Shown: positions 1-8,157 of the stretch, piece by piece
Position numbering within the stretch: position 1 is the first letter of the stretch
Layout of the letters: the number at the start of each line of letters is the position of its first letter
Source: Mucilaginibacter endophyticus
GTDB lineage: Bacteria > Bacteroidota > Bacteroidia > Sphingobacteriales > Sphingobacteriaceae
Length of the DNA stretch: 64,000 bases
Assembly (NCBI RefSeq): GCF_003351025.1
Contig: NZ_QPCG01000004.1
Span: forward strand, 664,244 to 728,243
Direction: 5' to 3'
Made by a program: the position numbers and the translations under genes
The notes under the pieces: model-generated
The model's database searches: none
Told to the model about the DNA's origin: nothing
What the model saw: the letters and a program-made list of their open reading frames with translations, nothing else

Positions 1-733
1 ACATCTGGAAGTGATGAAATCGGTAAAGCCAACTATGAGCGAACGCGAGGTTGAAGGCATCATGACCTATGTACACAAAAGGTATGGAGCGGAAGATGAA
101 GGTTATCCCCCAATTGTAGGCGCAGGTGCCAATGGTTGTATCCTTCATTACGAAGAAAATTCGGCCACAAAAATCAATAATCAGTTGCTGCTGATGGATG
201 TTGGTGCCGAATATCATGGTTACTCTGCTGATGTTACCCGCACAGTACCTGCCAATGGTAAATTTACTGAAGAGCAAAAAGCGATTTATCAACTGGTGTA
301 CGATGCCCAGGAGGAGATTTTTAAGTTATGTAAAGCAGGTGTTCCGTATGCGAGCCTTGAGCAAAAATCGGCAGAGGTATTAGCCGCCGGATTGATCAAA
401 CTGGGTATCATCAAAAACGCTTCCGAAGTGCGTAAATACTATCCGCATGGCTGCTCACATCATTTGGGACTTGATGTGCATGACAAAGGCGGCCGCGGTA
501 ATTTGGAAGAGAACTGGGTGATTACCGTTGAGCCGGGTATCTATATCCCTGCCGGCAGCCCATGCGATAAAAAATGGTGGAATATTGGCGTACGCATTGA
601 AGATGATGTACAAATTGGTAAAGATGGTGGTACCATCCTGTCTATTGATGCGCCACGTAAATGGCAGGATGTTGAAAAAGCAGCAACCGAGAAAAGCATT
701 TTTGAAGCCGCTAAGTTCCCGGAACTGAAATAG
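1..733 (+). CDS. pepP: Xaa-Pro aminopeptidase (M24B), 5' end cut by window edge
   Basis: C-terminal catalytic part of an aminopeptidase P, which removes an N-terminal residue preceding proline using two metal ions. The reading frame is open from base 2, so the gene begins upstream; the GTG/ATG at 11-16 are internal codons (the frame reads HLEVMKSVKP). Pita-bread fold ligands are visible: Asp in MDVGAE and Asp in SADVTR (about residues 63 and 74 of the part starting at base 11), His in CSHHLGLDVHD (about 150), Glu in VEPGIYIP (174) and Glu in GVRIEDD (197). The end is complete. The neighbour downstream is convergent. The family call is firm; the N-terminal creatinase-like domain cannot be seen. 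Confidence 0.9.
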   Translation, partial: HLEVMKSVKPTMSEREVEGIMTYVHKRYGAEDEGYPPIVGAGANGCILHYEENSATKINNQLLLMDVGAEYHGYSADVTRTVPANGKFTEEQKAIYQLVYDAQEEIFKLCKAGVPYASLEQKSAEVLAAGLIKLGIIKNASEVRKYYPHGCSHHLGLDVHDKGGRGNLEENWVITVEPGIYIPAGSPCDKKWWNIGVRIEDDVQIGKDGGTILSIDAPRKWQDVEKAATEKSIFEAAKFPELK

Positions 734-755
734 AAGCTTAATCAAAATAGATTCG

Positions 756-790
756 ACATTGCGGGGAAACACTTAGTTTTTTCGCAATGT
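756..790 (+). terminator. possible hairpin terminator between convergent genes
   Basis: Arms ACATTGCG and CGCAATGT (8 bp, perfect) enclose a 19-nt loop rich in T, just after the aminopeptidase stop and before the convergent M23 gene. The loop is long and there is no clean T-tract after the stem, so this is a weak call. Confidence 0.3.
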
Positions 791-823
791 TTAATAATGA
801 TTTATCTGTGTTGGGAAATTAAG

Positions 824-1531
824 TTACCCTGCATTCACCGCGTCCGGAAACCTCAAAATCAAACCCGGATCAGGAATATTCTTTTGCCAGATCTCTTTTT
901 CTGAAAATTTACAAACACCGGGGTAATCGCCCTGTTTACCTTCCATATCAAACATGAGTTGAAAATGCAGGTGCGGTGGCCATTGGCCATTTTCGTCAAT
1001 ATCTCCCAGGGTTGCTATCTGCTGATCTTTAAAAACAGGCATACCAACTAAAAGCCCTTCCAAACTTTTACGGCTTAAATGGCCATACAGGCTATAAAGG
1101 GTTAAGCCGTCTAAATCGTGTTGTAAAATGATAGTTGGGCCGTAATCGCCAATGTTGTTATTATCCTGGTAGCTGTGCACCAGGCCATCAAGCGGGGTAT
1201 AAACCGGAGTGCCTGCATCGCCCCAGATATCAACACCTAAATGTAAGCGCCGGGGCTCATCATCAGCATCAAAATGGCTGCTGAAAGCATAAATGGTGCG
1301 GTGCTCCATATAGCCACCAATGCCATAGCGGCAATTATTACCGCGTAGCTTGTTGTTAACCCAGCTGCTAAACAGTGGTGTATTATTAATGACCTCTGCC
1401 GTCAGTTCATTGTTGGCGGCAGTAAGGTCAAGTTGGTACAGGCGGTCGCGTTCATGATCAAAATCAACCACTTTGCCAATGGCTTCCGGGTGATTGTTGA
1501 TAAAGTTTGTTAACAACGCGTGCCGGTCCAT
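824..1531 (-). CDS. M23 family metallopeptidase without a signal peptide
   Basis: LytM/M23-type zinc endopeptidase fold, a family that cuts peptide bridges in peptidoglycan. The zinc motifs are present: HLGVDIWG (HxxxD, about residue 117) and HLHFQL (HxH, about residue 188), with YGHLS between them. At 235 aa there is no signal peptide, lipobox or membrane segment at the N-terminus (MDRHALLTNFINNH), which is odd for an enzyme acting on the cell wall. It starts 3 nt after the rbfA stop, so it is probably translated from the same message. Family assignment is secure; substrate and location are not. A non-classical export route or an intracellular role are both possible. Confidence 0.8.
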   Translation of the reverse strand: MDRHALLTNFINNHPEAIGKVVDFDHERDRLYQLDLTAANNELTAEVINNTPLFSSWVNNKLRGNNCRYGIGGYMEHRTIYAFSSHFDADDEPRRLHLGVDIWGDAGTPVYTPLDGLVHSYQDNNNIGDYGPTIILQHDLDGLTLYSLYGHLSRKSLEGLLVGMPVFKDQQIATLGDIDENGQWPPHLHFQLMFDMEGKQGDYPGVCKFSEKEIWQKNIPDPGLILRFPDAVNAG

Positions 1532-1534
1532 TAA

Positions 1535-1912
1535 TTAATTTTCTTCGGTATCGGGCTGGCGTTCTTCTTTGCTTATTTTATCAAAAATCTTGTCCATACG
1601 TTCAACGTACTCGCTGGTATCATCAATAAAAAACTCAAGCTGCGGGATGATCCTTACCTGATCTTTAATGCGTGCACCCAGCTTATACCTGATCTCTGAA
1701 GCGTGCGATTTGATGGTATGCAAAGCCGTTTGCACATTAGGATTACCTAAAAAGCTTAAAAATATACGGGCTATGGCCAAATCGGGTGTTACACGTACCT
1801 TGGTTATGGTTACCAGTGTATTAGGCAAATAATTCATGCCTTCGCGCTGAAAAATAGCTGCAAGGTCTTCCTGTATTACTCCGGCAAATTTTTGCTGACG
1901 TTTTGATTCCAT
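1535..1912 (-). CDS. rbfA: ribosome-binding factor A
   Basis: RbfA is a small KH-fold protein that binds the 30S subunit late in assembly, near helix 1 of 16S rRNA. The 125-aa length is normal. Conserved parts are the N-terminal KRQQKFAGVIQEDLAAI, the strand VTITKVRVTPDLAIARIF and the C-terminal RIIPQLEFFIDDTSEYVERM. The acidic tail (EERQPDTEEN) is typical. It lies after the lipoprotein gene and directly before the M23 peptidase on the minus strand. Confidence 0.93.
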   Translation of the reverse strand: MESKRQQKFAGVIQEDLAAIFQREGMNYLPNTLVTITKVRVTPDLAIARIFLSFLGNPNVQTALHTIKSHASEIRYKLGARIKDQVRIIPQLEFFIDDTSEYVERMDKIFDKISKEERQPDTEEN

Positions 1913-1962
1913 TGGTTATTAGTTAACGCCGATAAGGCAGATGAGTGTTTAATGCTTAATGC

Positions 1963-1991
1963 AAAAGCCTAAGTTATTGTTTTTGGCTTTT
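1963..1991 (-). terminator. weak hairpin after the lipoprotein gene
   Basis: Arms AAAAGCC and GGCTTTT (7 bp) flank a 15-nt loop downstream of the lipoprotein stop (2013) and upstream of rbfA. Its position fits a partial terminator inside the minus-strand gene run; the stem is short. Confidence 0.35.
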
Positions 1992-2012
1992 ATTAACAAT
2001 GACGGCAGGGTG

Positions 2013-2384
2013 TTAATTACACACGTCCTGCGGTATCTCTTTGGTTATTTTTACTACTTTTTTTACAACAAGGGTGCTGTCATATTCAGACCCCATTCCT
2101 GCTTTGCCCGATTTTGATTTGATGCCTTCTACCTCTACATAAACGGGCTCGTAAGGTTTTTCGAAATTAAGCTGTGAGTACTGCAGCTCTAACTGGGCCG
2201 AACTGTCAACAGCCCAAAACTCCTGGCCGCTATCGCAATCTTTGAATGATTTTATTTCGGGGCCGGCGCTGTATAAACCTTTATAAAGCGTAACCTGATC
2301 CTTTTTATGGGCATCGTTATTACATGCATAAACAGCAATAACAATAAGCAAGAAAATAGAAACTTTGATGTACCTCATACCCAT
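2013..2384 (-). CDS. lipoprotein with an NlpE-C-like OB domain (tentative)
   Basis: A 123-aa protein with a lipoprotein signal (hydrophobic stretch about residues 8-20 ending in VYAC, Cys21). The mature part has the pattern LYKGLYSAGPEIKSFKDC, SGQEFWAV and EPVYVEVEG. This resembles the C-terminal OB domain of NlpE-type lipoproteins (a xFxDCxSG..W.V motif followed by PVxVxxEG), but the N-terminal CxxC metal domain of NlpE is absent. It starts 9 nt after the permease stop and is probably co-transcribed. The NlpE-like reading is inference; the lipoprotein call is firm. Either of two Met codons (1 or 3) could start it. Confidence 0.65.
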   Translation of the reverse strand: MGMRYIKVSIFLLIVIAVYACNNDAHKKDQVTLYKGLYSAGPEIKSFKDCDSGQEFWAVDSSAQLELQYSQLNFEKPYEPVYVEVEGIKSKSGKAGMGSEYDSTLVVKKVVKITKEIPQDVCN

Positions 2385-2393
2385 TTAACAAAT

Positions 2394-3620
2394 TTACAAA
2401 TCCTGTTTGATTTCATCCAACCCTTTAATACTTAAACGGGCGCTTATACCGGCCGCAATTACCGAAATACCTCCAACGGTTAACAGCACCAGGCCAAAAT
2501 CCTTAACCTTAAGATCAATAGGGTACGCATCCAACACCGTCATTTTAGCACCCATTTTTATCCAGCCATAATGCTGTTGCAACAGGCAGAAAATGGTGCC
2601 CAATATAATACCGATAACGCAGCCAACGGCGGTGATCATCATCCCCTCGAAAAAGAAGATTCCCTGGATCATGTTTTTATTAGCGCCTAATCCGCTTAAA
2701 ATGGCTATGTCTTTTCGCTTGTCGATAACCAGCATGGTTAACGAGCCAATGATATTAAATATTGCGATAATAAGCACAAAGGTAAGGATCATGTAAACCG
2801 CCCAGCTTTCGTAATTGAGGGTTTTATAAAGCTCGCTGTTTTGCTCCTTGCGGTTTTTAACGGTAAAATCCTTACCTATTTTATCAATAATGTCTTTTTG
2901 AACGGCATCGATATTGGTGCCGCGTTTAAAATTTATCTGGAGCGAAGACACATTTACGGGTTGGTCAAGCAGGTCGCGGGCAAATTCAATTGGTGTTACG
3001 GTTATATCGTCAAACTCCTGCTGTATGGCAAATACGCCCGATGGATTGATGCTGCGAACAACAAACTCATTTAAAGGATTGGCCGAATTTTCGGCATCGC
3101 GACGCGGCGAAAATACCTGTATCGGTGTAAGTTCGTCATGTACATTGATGCCTAAAGTACGTTGGATGGTAGCGCCAATTACAGCAAGGTTTTGATTGCC
3201 GCTTTTAAGTGTGAACGATCCGCTGGCAATGGTACTGTCGAGTTGCGGGTTTTTTAAAAAATCTTCGCTCACACCCATTACGGTACCCAAAAATGGGTTA
3301 TCGCCGTATTTGATCAGGGCTTTTTCCTGCAAAACTTCGGTGAAGGAAAAAACGCGGGCATCTTTATGCAATGAGGCAAAGTAGGGCGTATTAGGGTCGA
3401 ATGTTTTGCCTAGTTTGGCCTCTATCTTCAATTCGGGCGTAAAGTTGCTGTATAACGAAAGAATAACCTTCTCGAAGCCATTGAACACCGAAAGAATAAT
3501 GAGCAAAGCCGCGCTGCCAATAAGTACCCCCAGCATAGAAATGCCCGAAATGATATTGATAGCATGCATCTTTTTACCCGAAAACAGGTAACGTTTTGCT
3601 ATGTAAATGGACGTGTTCAA
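2394..3620 (-). CDS. LolC/LolE-type ABC transporter permease (FtsX/MacB family)
   Basis: Inner-membrane permease of the lipoprotein-release (LolCDE) or MacB class. The 408 aa show one N-terminal membrane segment (about residues 20-50, after a short IAKRYLFSGKKMHAINIIS start typical of LolC/E), a long periplasmic domain (about 50-270), and three C-terminal segments (about 275-295, 320-350, 370-395) forming the FtsX domain. No ATPase gene lies beside it; in this phylum the LolD ATPase is commonly elsewhere. The gene follows the hydrolase gene by 60 nt and precedes a lipoprotein by 9 nt. LolC, LolE or a fused-role homologue cannot be told apart here. Confidence 0.85.
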   Translation of the reverse strand: MNTSIYIAKRYLFSGKKMHAINIISGISMLGVLIGSAALLIILSVFNGFEKVILSLYSNFTPELKIEAKLGKTFDPNTPYFASLHKDARVFSFTEVLQEKALIKYGDNPFLGTVMGVSEDFLKNPQLDSTIASGSFTLKSGNQNLAVIGATIQRTLGINVHDELTPIQVFSPRRDAENSANPLNEFVVRSINPSGVFAIQQEFDDITVTPIEFARDLLDQPVNVSSLQINFKRGTNIDAVQKDIIDKIGKDFTVKNRKEQNSELYKTLNYESWAVYMILTFVLIIAIFNIIGSLTMLVIDKRKDIAILSGLGANKNMIQGIFFFEGMMITAVGCVIGIILGTIFCLLQQHYGWIKMGAKMTVLDAYPIDLKVKDFGLVLLTVGGISVIAAGISARLSIKGLDEIKQDL

Positions 3621-3680
3621 TTGTGCGGGGGATTATGCGTTCAGGTTTGCTTTAGTCGATAAACGTTATTAAGCTGTTAA

Positions 3681-4319
3681 CTAAGTTAAAAACGGATTGT
3701 TTTGTTTTTCGTAGCCGATGGTTGTTTCGGGGCCATGGCCGGGATAAACGGTAACATCCTCGGGCAGGGTAAACAGCTTGGTTTCGATATTATCTATAAG
3801 TAAGCTAAAGTTACCACCCGGTAAATCCGTACGGCCAATACTGTTCCTGAACAATACATCGCCGCCTATCAGGATTTTATCTTCCTTGTCATAAAAACAA
3901 AGGTGGGCAGGTGAATGGCCTGGCGCGAAGATCAAATGCAGGGTTGTATTGCCGAAATGGATTGTGCCGGTTTCGGGCAAAAATTCATCGGGCATAGGCG
4001 ATACATCATAACGGAAACCCATTGATGGGGCATAAGCCACAACAGCGGTCAATGTTTCTGACTCACCAACATGGAAACGGGGTTTAAGCCCGTATTGGTC
4101 AAAAACAAATTTATTGCCCAATACGTGGTCAACATGGCAATGCGTATTGAGCAGCATAATGGGTTTTAAGTTGTTGTTTTTGATAAAACTAACCACCGTG
4201 TTTTGCTCAGGTGCCGTGTACATGCCCGGGTCAATGATCACGCATTCGCCGGTTTCATCGTACAAAATGTAGGTGTTTTCCTGGTAAGGGTTATTTACAA
4301 ATGATATAACTTTTGCCAT
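3681..4319 (-). CDS. metallo-beta-lactamase fold hydrolase (glyoxalase II-like)
   Basis: Cytosolic MBL-fold enzyme of 212 aa, a class that includes glyoxalase II and persulfide dioxygenases and hydrolyses thioesters or related bonds with one or two metal ions. The HxHxDH motif is at 60-65 (THCHVDH), later ligands are in APGHSPAHL (about 136), GGDVLFRNSIGR (about 155) and YPGHGPETT (about 195). No signal peptide. It heads the minus-strand run towards the permease, lipoprotein and rbfA. The exact substrate is not readable from sequence. Confidence 0.85.
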   Translation of the reverse strand: MAKVISFVNNPYQENTYILYDETGECVIIDPGMYTAPEQNTVVSFIKNNNLKPIMLLNTHCHVDHVLGNKFVFDQYGLKPRFHVGESETLTAVVAYAPSMGFRYDVSPMPDEFLPETGTIHFGNTTLHLIFAPGHSPAHLCFYDKEDKILIGGDVLFRNSIGRTDLPGGNFSLLIDNIETKLFTLPEDVTVYPGHGPETTIGYEKQNNPFLT

Positions 4320-4417
4320 GCGGTAAAAGTACGGAATAAATTGATTGGGTGTTGGGGGAATAAGATTGGCGAAAGGTTGAAGGTGCGTTCGTAATTACAA
4401 CATAATTAAAGATGTCT

Positions 4418-4490
4418 GTCATTCTGAGCGATAGCGAAGAATCTTCTTCAACAAGAAGGGCCGTTTTGTATGGTGAAGAAGATCCTTCCT
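4418..4490. repeat. REP-like palindromic remnant
   Basis: Begins GTCATTCTGAGCGATAGC and has facing GAAGAATCTTCTTC and GAAGAAGATCCTTC segments. It is the same general style as the GTCAT-bounded repeats found elsewhere in the window, but one outer arm is missing. It lies in the 640-bp gap between the MBL hydrolase and the SprT gene, which holds no convincing gene. Confidence 0.45.
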
Positions 4491-4514
4491 ACCCATAACA
4501 AGTTTCAAAAAGGG

Positions 4515-4735
4515 TGTCATGCCGAGCAAGTTCATTAAGTTAAGAGATTAATATACTGCACCAGAGGTGCAAAAGGTTTGTAGAAATCAAATGAATGGCA
4601 TTTTTTTTGTGTCAGAGGTACACAACTCCGGTGTTTCGTACCTCTGGCACGGTTGTTTTGGGATATAATATTGCTACAGACCTTTACCCCCTCTGGGGGA
4701 TTTTCCTTAACTTAATGACGTTGCTCCGGGTGACA
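4515..4735. repeat. 221-bp triple-nested imperfect palindrome
   Basis: Outer arms: TGTCATGCCGAGCAAG..TTAAGTTAAG (4515-4544) against the reverse complement of CTTAACTTAATGACG..GGTGACA (ending 4735), about 25 of 30 matching. A middle pair, CCAGAGGTGCAAAAGG.. and the complement of CTACAGACCTTTACC..CTCTGG, lies inside. The inner hairpin is GTGTCAGAGGTAC (4609-4621) against GTACCTCTGGCAC (4638-4650), 12 of 13. The open frame across it (about 4595-4798) has no recognisable protein character. Confidence 0.75.
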
Positions 4736-4809
4736 GCCTATACTTTTGTTGTTGCTCCTTCACAGGCTAACGGGTTTAAATTACTCAGGATGACATAATT
4801 AAAACTGGT

Positions 4810-4880
4810 GTCATGCTGAGCTTGTCGAAGCATAGCGGGTTGGGCCTCTGCGCACAAGTCTTCGACAGGCTCAGACTGAC
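4810..4880. repeat. REP-like inverted repeat (CTGAGCTTGTCGAAG type)
   Basis: GTCATGCTGAGCTTGTCGAAG (4810-4830) faces CTTCGACAGGCTCAGACTGAC (4860-4880), 18 of 21 positions complementary, with a 29-nt middle. Such elements are common in intergenic DNA of Sphingobacteriaceae (general knowledge). It lies about 77 bp downstream of the SprT stop. Confidence 0.75.
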
Positions 4881-4957
4881 AGCCCTCCTTTTGTCATTTC
4901 ACCTTCAAATGCGCCGATTCGGCCATTTACAATGACGAGTTTAAATAAAAAAGTCCG

Positions 4958-5587
4958 CTACGCTGCCGTTGCCCCTTCTATTAACTCTACCTCGGCCACC
5001 GGGCTAAACAGATAAACCCTTCGGGTTGCCACCTCGGTGCATTTAAAGCGCTTACGCAGCTTTTCGTCCTTGCGGAACACTCTGCCATCCTTTAGTTTAA
5101 ACAATGCCTTAAGCGGGATCTTTTCTACCGTTAAAATGGCTTCCGATTCTTTTGGCGGATCATACTTGCGCAGTGAACGGTATAGGTTCAAATCCGAGCA
5201 GCTTGACGCGGCCGGATTATCCAGGTAGTTTACGATGGCCTTTTTAATATCAGGCGGAAAAATTTCCTTTTCAAAAAATGGCTGCATCATTTTTTTGAAA
5301 TTGTTTTTCCATTCGGTTCCGTGGGGTTTGGCATTTTGTTTATGCTCGTTCCAGGTATGCAGGTGCGCAAACTCGTGCACGGTGGTTACCAAAAACGCAT
5401 AGGGATTAAGATCATAATTAACCGAGATCCGGTGACCTTTACCTCCGTAAGGTGAACGGTAATCGCCAAATTTGCTGTTGCGGTTACGCGAAATTTTAAA
5501 TTCGCATTTGAAGTAGTCAATCCACCGGGCAATAAGCGGGGCCGCTTCTGCCGGTAAATATTTCTCTAAAACTTTTACTTTATCCAA
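4958..5587 (-). CDS. SprT-like zinc metalloprotein
   Basis: A 209-aa protein with the SprT-like zincin core: HEFAHLH at 71-77 (HExxH) and a third probable ligand His89 in KPHGTEWK. The family includes bacterial SprT and the eukaryotic DNA-protein crosslink protease SPRTN. The usual C-terminal zinc ribbon is not evident, since the last 60 residues contain a single Cys (RKRFKC). No signal peptide, so it is cytosolic. A TAnnTTTG box (TATATTTG, minus strand 5609-5602) lies 14 nt before the start codon, though without a -33 partner. Whether this bacterial protein is a protease is unproven. Confidence 0.8.
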   Translation of the reverse strand: MDKVKVLEKYLPAEAAPLIARWIDYFKCEFKISRNRNSKFGDYRSPYGGKGHRISVNYDLNPYAFLVTTVHEFAHLHTWNEHKQNAKPHGTEWKNNFKKMMQPFFEKEIFPPDIKKAIVNYLDNPAASSCSDLNLYRSLRKYDPPKESEAILTVEKIPLKALFKLKDGRVFRKDEKLRKRFKCTEVATRRVYLFSPVAEVELIEGATAA

Positions 5588-5627
5588 TGTTTACCTCAAC
5601 ACAAATATAAGGTTTTTGTGGCGTATA

Positions 5628-5739
5628 GTTCATAGATCAAGGTTCATAGCTTTTTTGTTATTGTTCTATGACTTAAGCAAAAAATTAAATGGGATACTAA
5701 AAAGCTTTTACCATGAACCATCAACTATGATCCATGAAC
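5628..5739. repeat. inverted repeat of the GTTCATGGATCATAG family
   Basis: Left arm GTTCATAGATCAAGG.. (from 5628) and right arm ..CTATGATCCATGAAC (to 5739) are imperfect inverted copies built from GTTCAT/GATCAT words, with AAGCTTTTT segments inside. It fills the gap between sprT and feoB and almost touches the feoB stop. A sister copy is at 58341-58476. Confidence 0.7.
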
Positions 5740-5747
5740 TAAAAAAG

Positions 5748-7862
5748 CTACTTCAGCCAGTGATATACAATAAATGATGCCGTATAAGCCAACGCCGTCA
5801 TATAGGCAAACTGGGCAGCAGGCCATCGCCAGTCTTTGGTTTCACGGTAAACAACGGCTACTGTACTGGCGCATTGCATGGCGAAGGCATAAAACATCAT
5901 AAGCGAAAACGCCACCGCCAGCGTAAACACGGGCTGACCGGTTTGCGGATTTTTGGCCTCGTGCATTTTTTCCTGTACCGATTGCAGCTTATCCGCATCG
6001 CCCTCAACGCTGTAAATGGTGGCCATGGTGCCCACAAATACCTCTCGCGCGGCAAATGAACTAATCAGCGCTATGCCTATCTTCCAGTCGAAGCCAAGTG
6101 GCTTAATAACGGGTTCAATAACATGACCAAACACACCGGCATAAGAGTTTTCCAGTTTCTCCGAGGCGATGACTTTGGTCAGGCTGTCCGGAGTCATGGT
6201 TTTGGTATACTGAGGTTGGGCGTACTGCTTATCTATCCGGGCAAACCTGTCGCCTGGACCGTATGATTTCATTACCCATAATATCACGGATACAGCTATG
6301 ATTACTTTACCGGCCTGCAGTACGAAGGTTTTTGAACGGTCGTACATGGTAAATATCACGTTTTTCCACCTTGGCATACGGTAAACAGGCAGCTCCATAA
6401 TAAAGTAACCACGCTCGCGGGCTTTCAGGATAAATTTCATCACAAAGGCTACGATGATAGCCGAAAAGATACTGAGCACGTACATGGCCGTAAGCGCTAA
6501 GCCCTGCAGGTTAAATACCCACCAAACATTACGGTTAGGCACAACCAACGCAATCAATAACGTATAAACCGGTAAGCGGGCAGAGCAGGCCACCAATGGT
6601 GTTACCATGATGGTGATCATCCTGTCTTTCCAGTTTTCGATGGTGCGGGTGCTCATGATAGATGGCACCGCGCAGGCAAAACCGCCGATAAGCGGCACTA
6701 CCGATTTTCCGTTCAAGCCCACCTTGCGCATCACCTTATCCATCATGAACGTAACACGCGACATGTAGCCGGTATCTTCCAAGATAGAAATAAGGGCGAA
6801 CAGAATGGCTATTTGCGGTATAAACACCAATACCCCGCTCAGGCCGGCAAGCACACCATCGATGATCAAACTGCTCAGCGGGCCTGCTGGCAATACTTTA
6901 GCAGCACCGGCCTGTAGCCAGATAAACAGATCTTCGATGAGCGACATCGGGTATGCCGACCATGAAAAAATAGCCTGGAATATGAACAGTAAAATGGCGA
7001 AGAAGATCACAAAGCCAAATACTTTGTGCGTAAGGATCTTGTCTATTTTGTTGCTGATGGTTTCATCATGGGCCGCTTCGGGCTTGGTGACCGTATCGTA
7101 AAGCAGGTCATTAATAAAATTATAGCGGGCAATGGTTTCTGTAGCCTGCGCCTTTTGCGAGTGGAAGGAGTGCTCCTGCTCCAGTTGCTCAATGCGGTCG
7201 CTTTCGGTGGTTGAAAGATAGCTCAGTGTTTCATGCTGGTGGGCAAGCTGCAGGGCTACATAAGGATTGTCAACCTGCATCTCCCCTTTTATCTGCGCTA
7301 TTATGCCCGGAGCGATGCTTTCAATATCAATGGTATCCTGTTGCAGCGCTACGCTGTTGGCAAACGCAATGGCATTTTTGAGTTTATCGATACCTGTATT
7401 TTTCCTTGCAGAGATAGGTACGACAGGCACACCCAGCTTTTTGGCAAAAAGATCGATATTAATTTTGATGCCTGCTTTTTCAGATACATCGATCATGTTG
7501 AGTGCCACCACAACGGGGATCTTCAAATCAGCTATCTGGGTATAAAGCAGCAGGTTTCTTTTAAGGTTTGATGCGTCAAGGATCACCACTACCAGATCGG
7601 GCACCATGCCTTTTGACTTATCGGCCAGTACCGAAAATACAATGGATTCGTCTTTACTTTTTGGGTAGATGCTATAGGTACCGGGAAGATCAATGATTTC
7701 GGCCGTACGACCGTCGGGCAGGGCGCAAAAACCTGTTTTTTTATCAACAGTCACCCCCGGAAAGTTTCCGATTTTTTGATTTAACCCGGTTAGTATATTA
7801 AAGAGAGTTGATTTACCGGTGTTGGGATTTCCTACAAGTGCAACTCTTATATCGGCTTTCAA
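5748..7862 (-). CDS. feoB: ferrous iron transporter B
   Basis: FeoB moves Fe2+ across the inner membrane and carries a cytosolic G domain at its N-terminus. G motifs: GNPNTGKSTLFN (11-22), DLPGTYS (about 58-64) and NMID (about 121-124). A helical linker follows, and from about residue 285 come the Gate-type membrane segments, including PLIGGFACAVPSIMSTRTI with the conserved Cys, and a C-terminal group ending YHWLK. The 704 aa is a normal length. It starts 11 nt after feoA and is expressed with it; no feoC is present, as is usual in this phylum. Confidence 0.97.
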   Translation of the reverse strand: MKADIRVALVGNPNTGKSTLFNILTGLNQKIGNFPGVTVDKKTGFCALPDGRTAEIIDLPGTYSIYPKSKDESIVFSVLADKSKGMVPDLVVVILDASNLKRNLLLYTQIADLKIPVVVALNMIDVSEKAGIKINIDLFAKKLGVPVVPISARKNTGIDKLKNAIAFANSVALQQDTIDIESIAPGIIAQIKGEMQVDNPYVALQLAHQHETLSYLSTTESDRIEQLEQEHSFHSQKAQATETIARYNFINDLLYDTVTKPEAAHDETISNKIDKILTHKVFGFVIFFAILLFIFQAIFSWSAYPMSLIEDLFIWLQAGAAKVLPAGPLSSLIIDGVLAGLSGVLVFIPQIAILFALISILEDTGYMSRVTFMMDKVMRKVGLNGKSVVPLIGGFACAVPSIMSTRTIENWKDRMITIMVTPLVACSARLPVYTLLIALVVPNRNVWWVFNLQGLALTAMYVLSIFSAIIVAFVMKFILKARERGYFIMELPVYRMPRWKNVIFTMYDRSKTFVLQAGKVIIAVSVILWVMKSYGPGDRFARIDKQYAQPQYTKTMTPDSLTKVIASEKLENSYAGVFGHVIEPVIKPLGFDWKIGIALISSFAAREVFVGTMATIYSVEGDADKLQSVQEKMHEAKNPQTGQPVFTLAVAFSLMMFYAFAMQCASTVAVVYRETKDWRWPAAQFAYMTALAYTASFIVYHWLK

Positions 7863-7873
7863 TGCTTACAAAA

Positions 7874-8092
7874 CTACTGCAAAATGATGGTAGACGCTTC
7901 AAACCTGCGTAAGCTAAGCTGATAGCCTGATACGCTGATGGCAATAGGATCGCCAAGGGGGGCAATACGCGAAATGCGCACCTCTTCGCCGGGTAAACAA
8001 CCCATCTCCATCAGTTTTACCGACATTTCAAGATCGGTAAATTCCTTTACGATACCAGTTTCGCCTACTTCCAGTTGTGACAGCTTCATCAT
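7874..8092 (-). CDS. feoA: FeoA-type SH3-like protein
   Basis: A 72-aa SH3-like protein that supports FeoB function, probably through contact with its cytosolic part. Typical pieces are LSQLEVGETGIVKEF, MEMGCLPGEEVRI and ISVSGYQLSLRRFEA. It is the first gene of the feoAB operon, directly behind a consensus Bacteroidota promoter (8111-8141). Confidence 0.95.
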   Translation of the reverse strand: MMKLSQLEVGETGIVKEFTDLEMSVKLMEMGCLPGEEVRISRIAPLGDPIAISVSGYQLSLRRFEASTIILQ

Positions 8093-8110
8093 TTATAATA
8101 TAAAACGTAG

Positions 8111-8141
8111 CAAATGTAAGCTTATTTATATTAAATCCAAA
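8111..8141 (-). promoter_or_regulatory. consensus Bacteroidota promoter of feoAB
   Basis: On the minus strand TTTG (8141-8138), a 19-nt spacer, then TACATTTG (8118-8111), an exact match to TTTG-N19-TAnnTTTG. The feoA ATG is 18 nt further on, leaving a leader of roughly 10-15 nt. No Fur box was convincingly seen around it. Confidence 0.8.
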
Positions 8142-8157
8142 TAAGACGAGTAATGAT

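Noticed and set aside
4595..4798. 67-aa frame on the plus strand
   Set aside because: It runs through the nested palindrome at 4515-4735; the composition is that of repeat DNA and no start signal is present.
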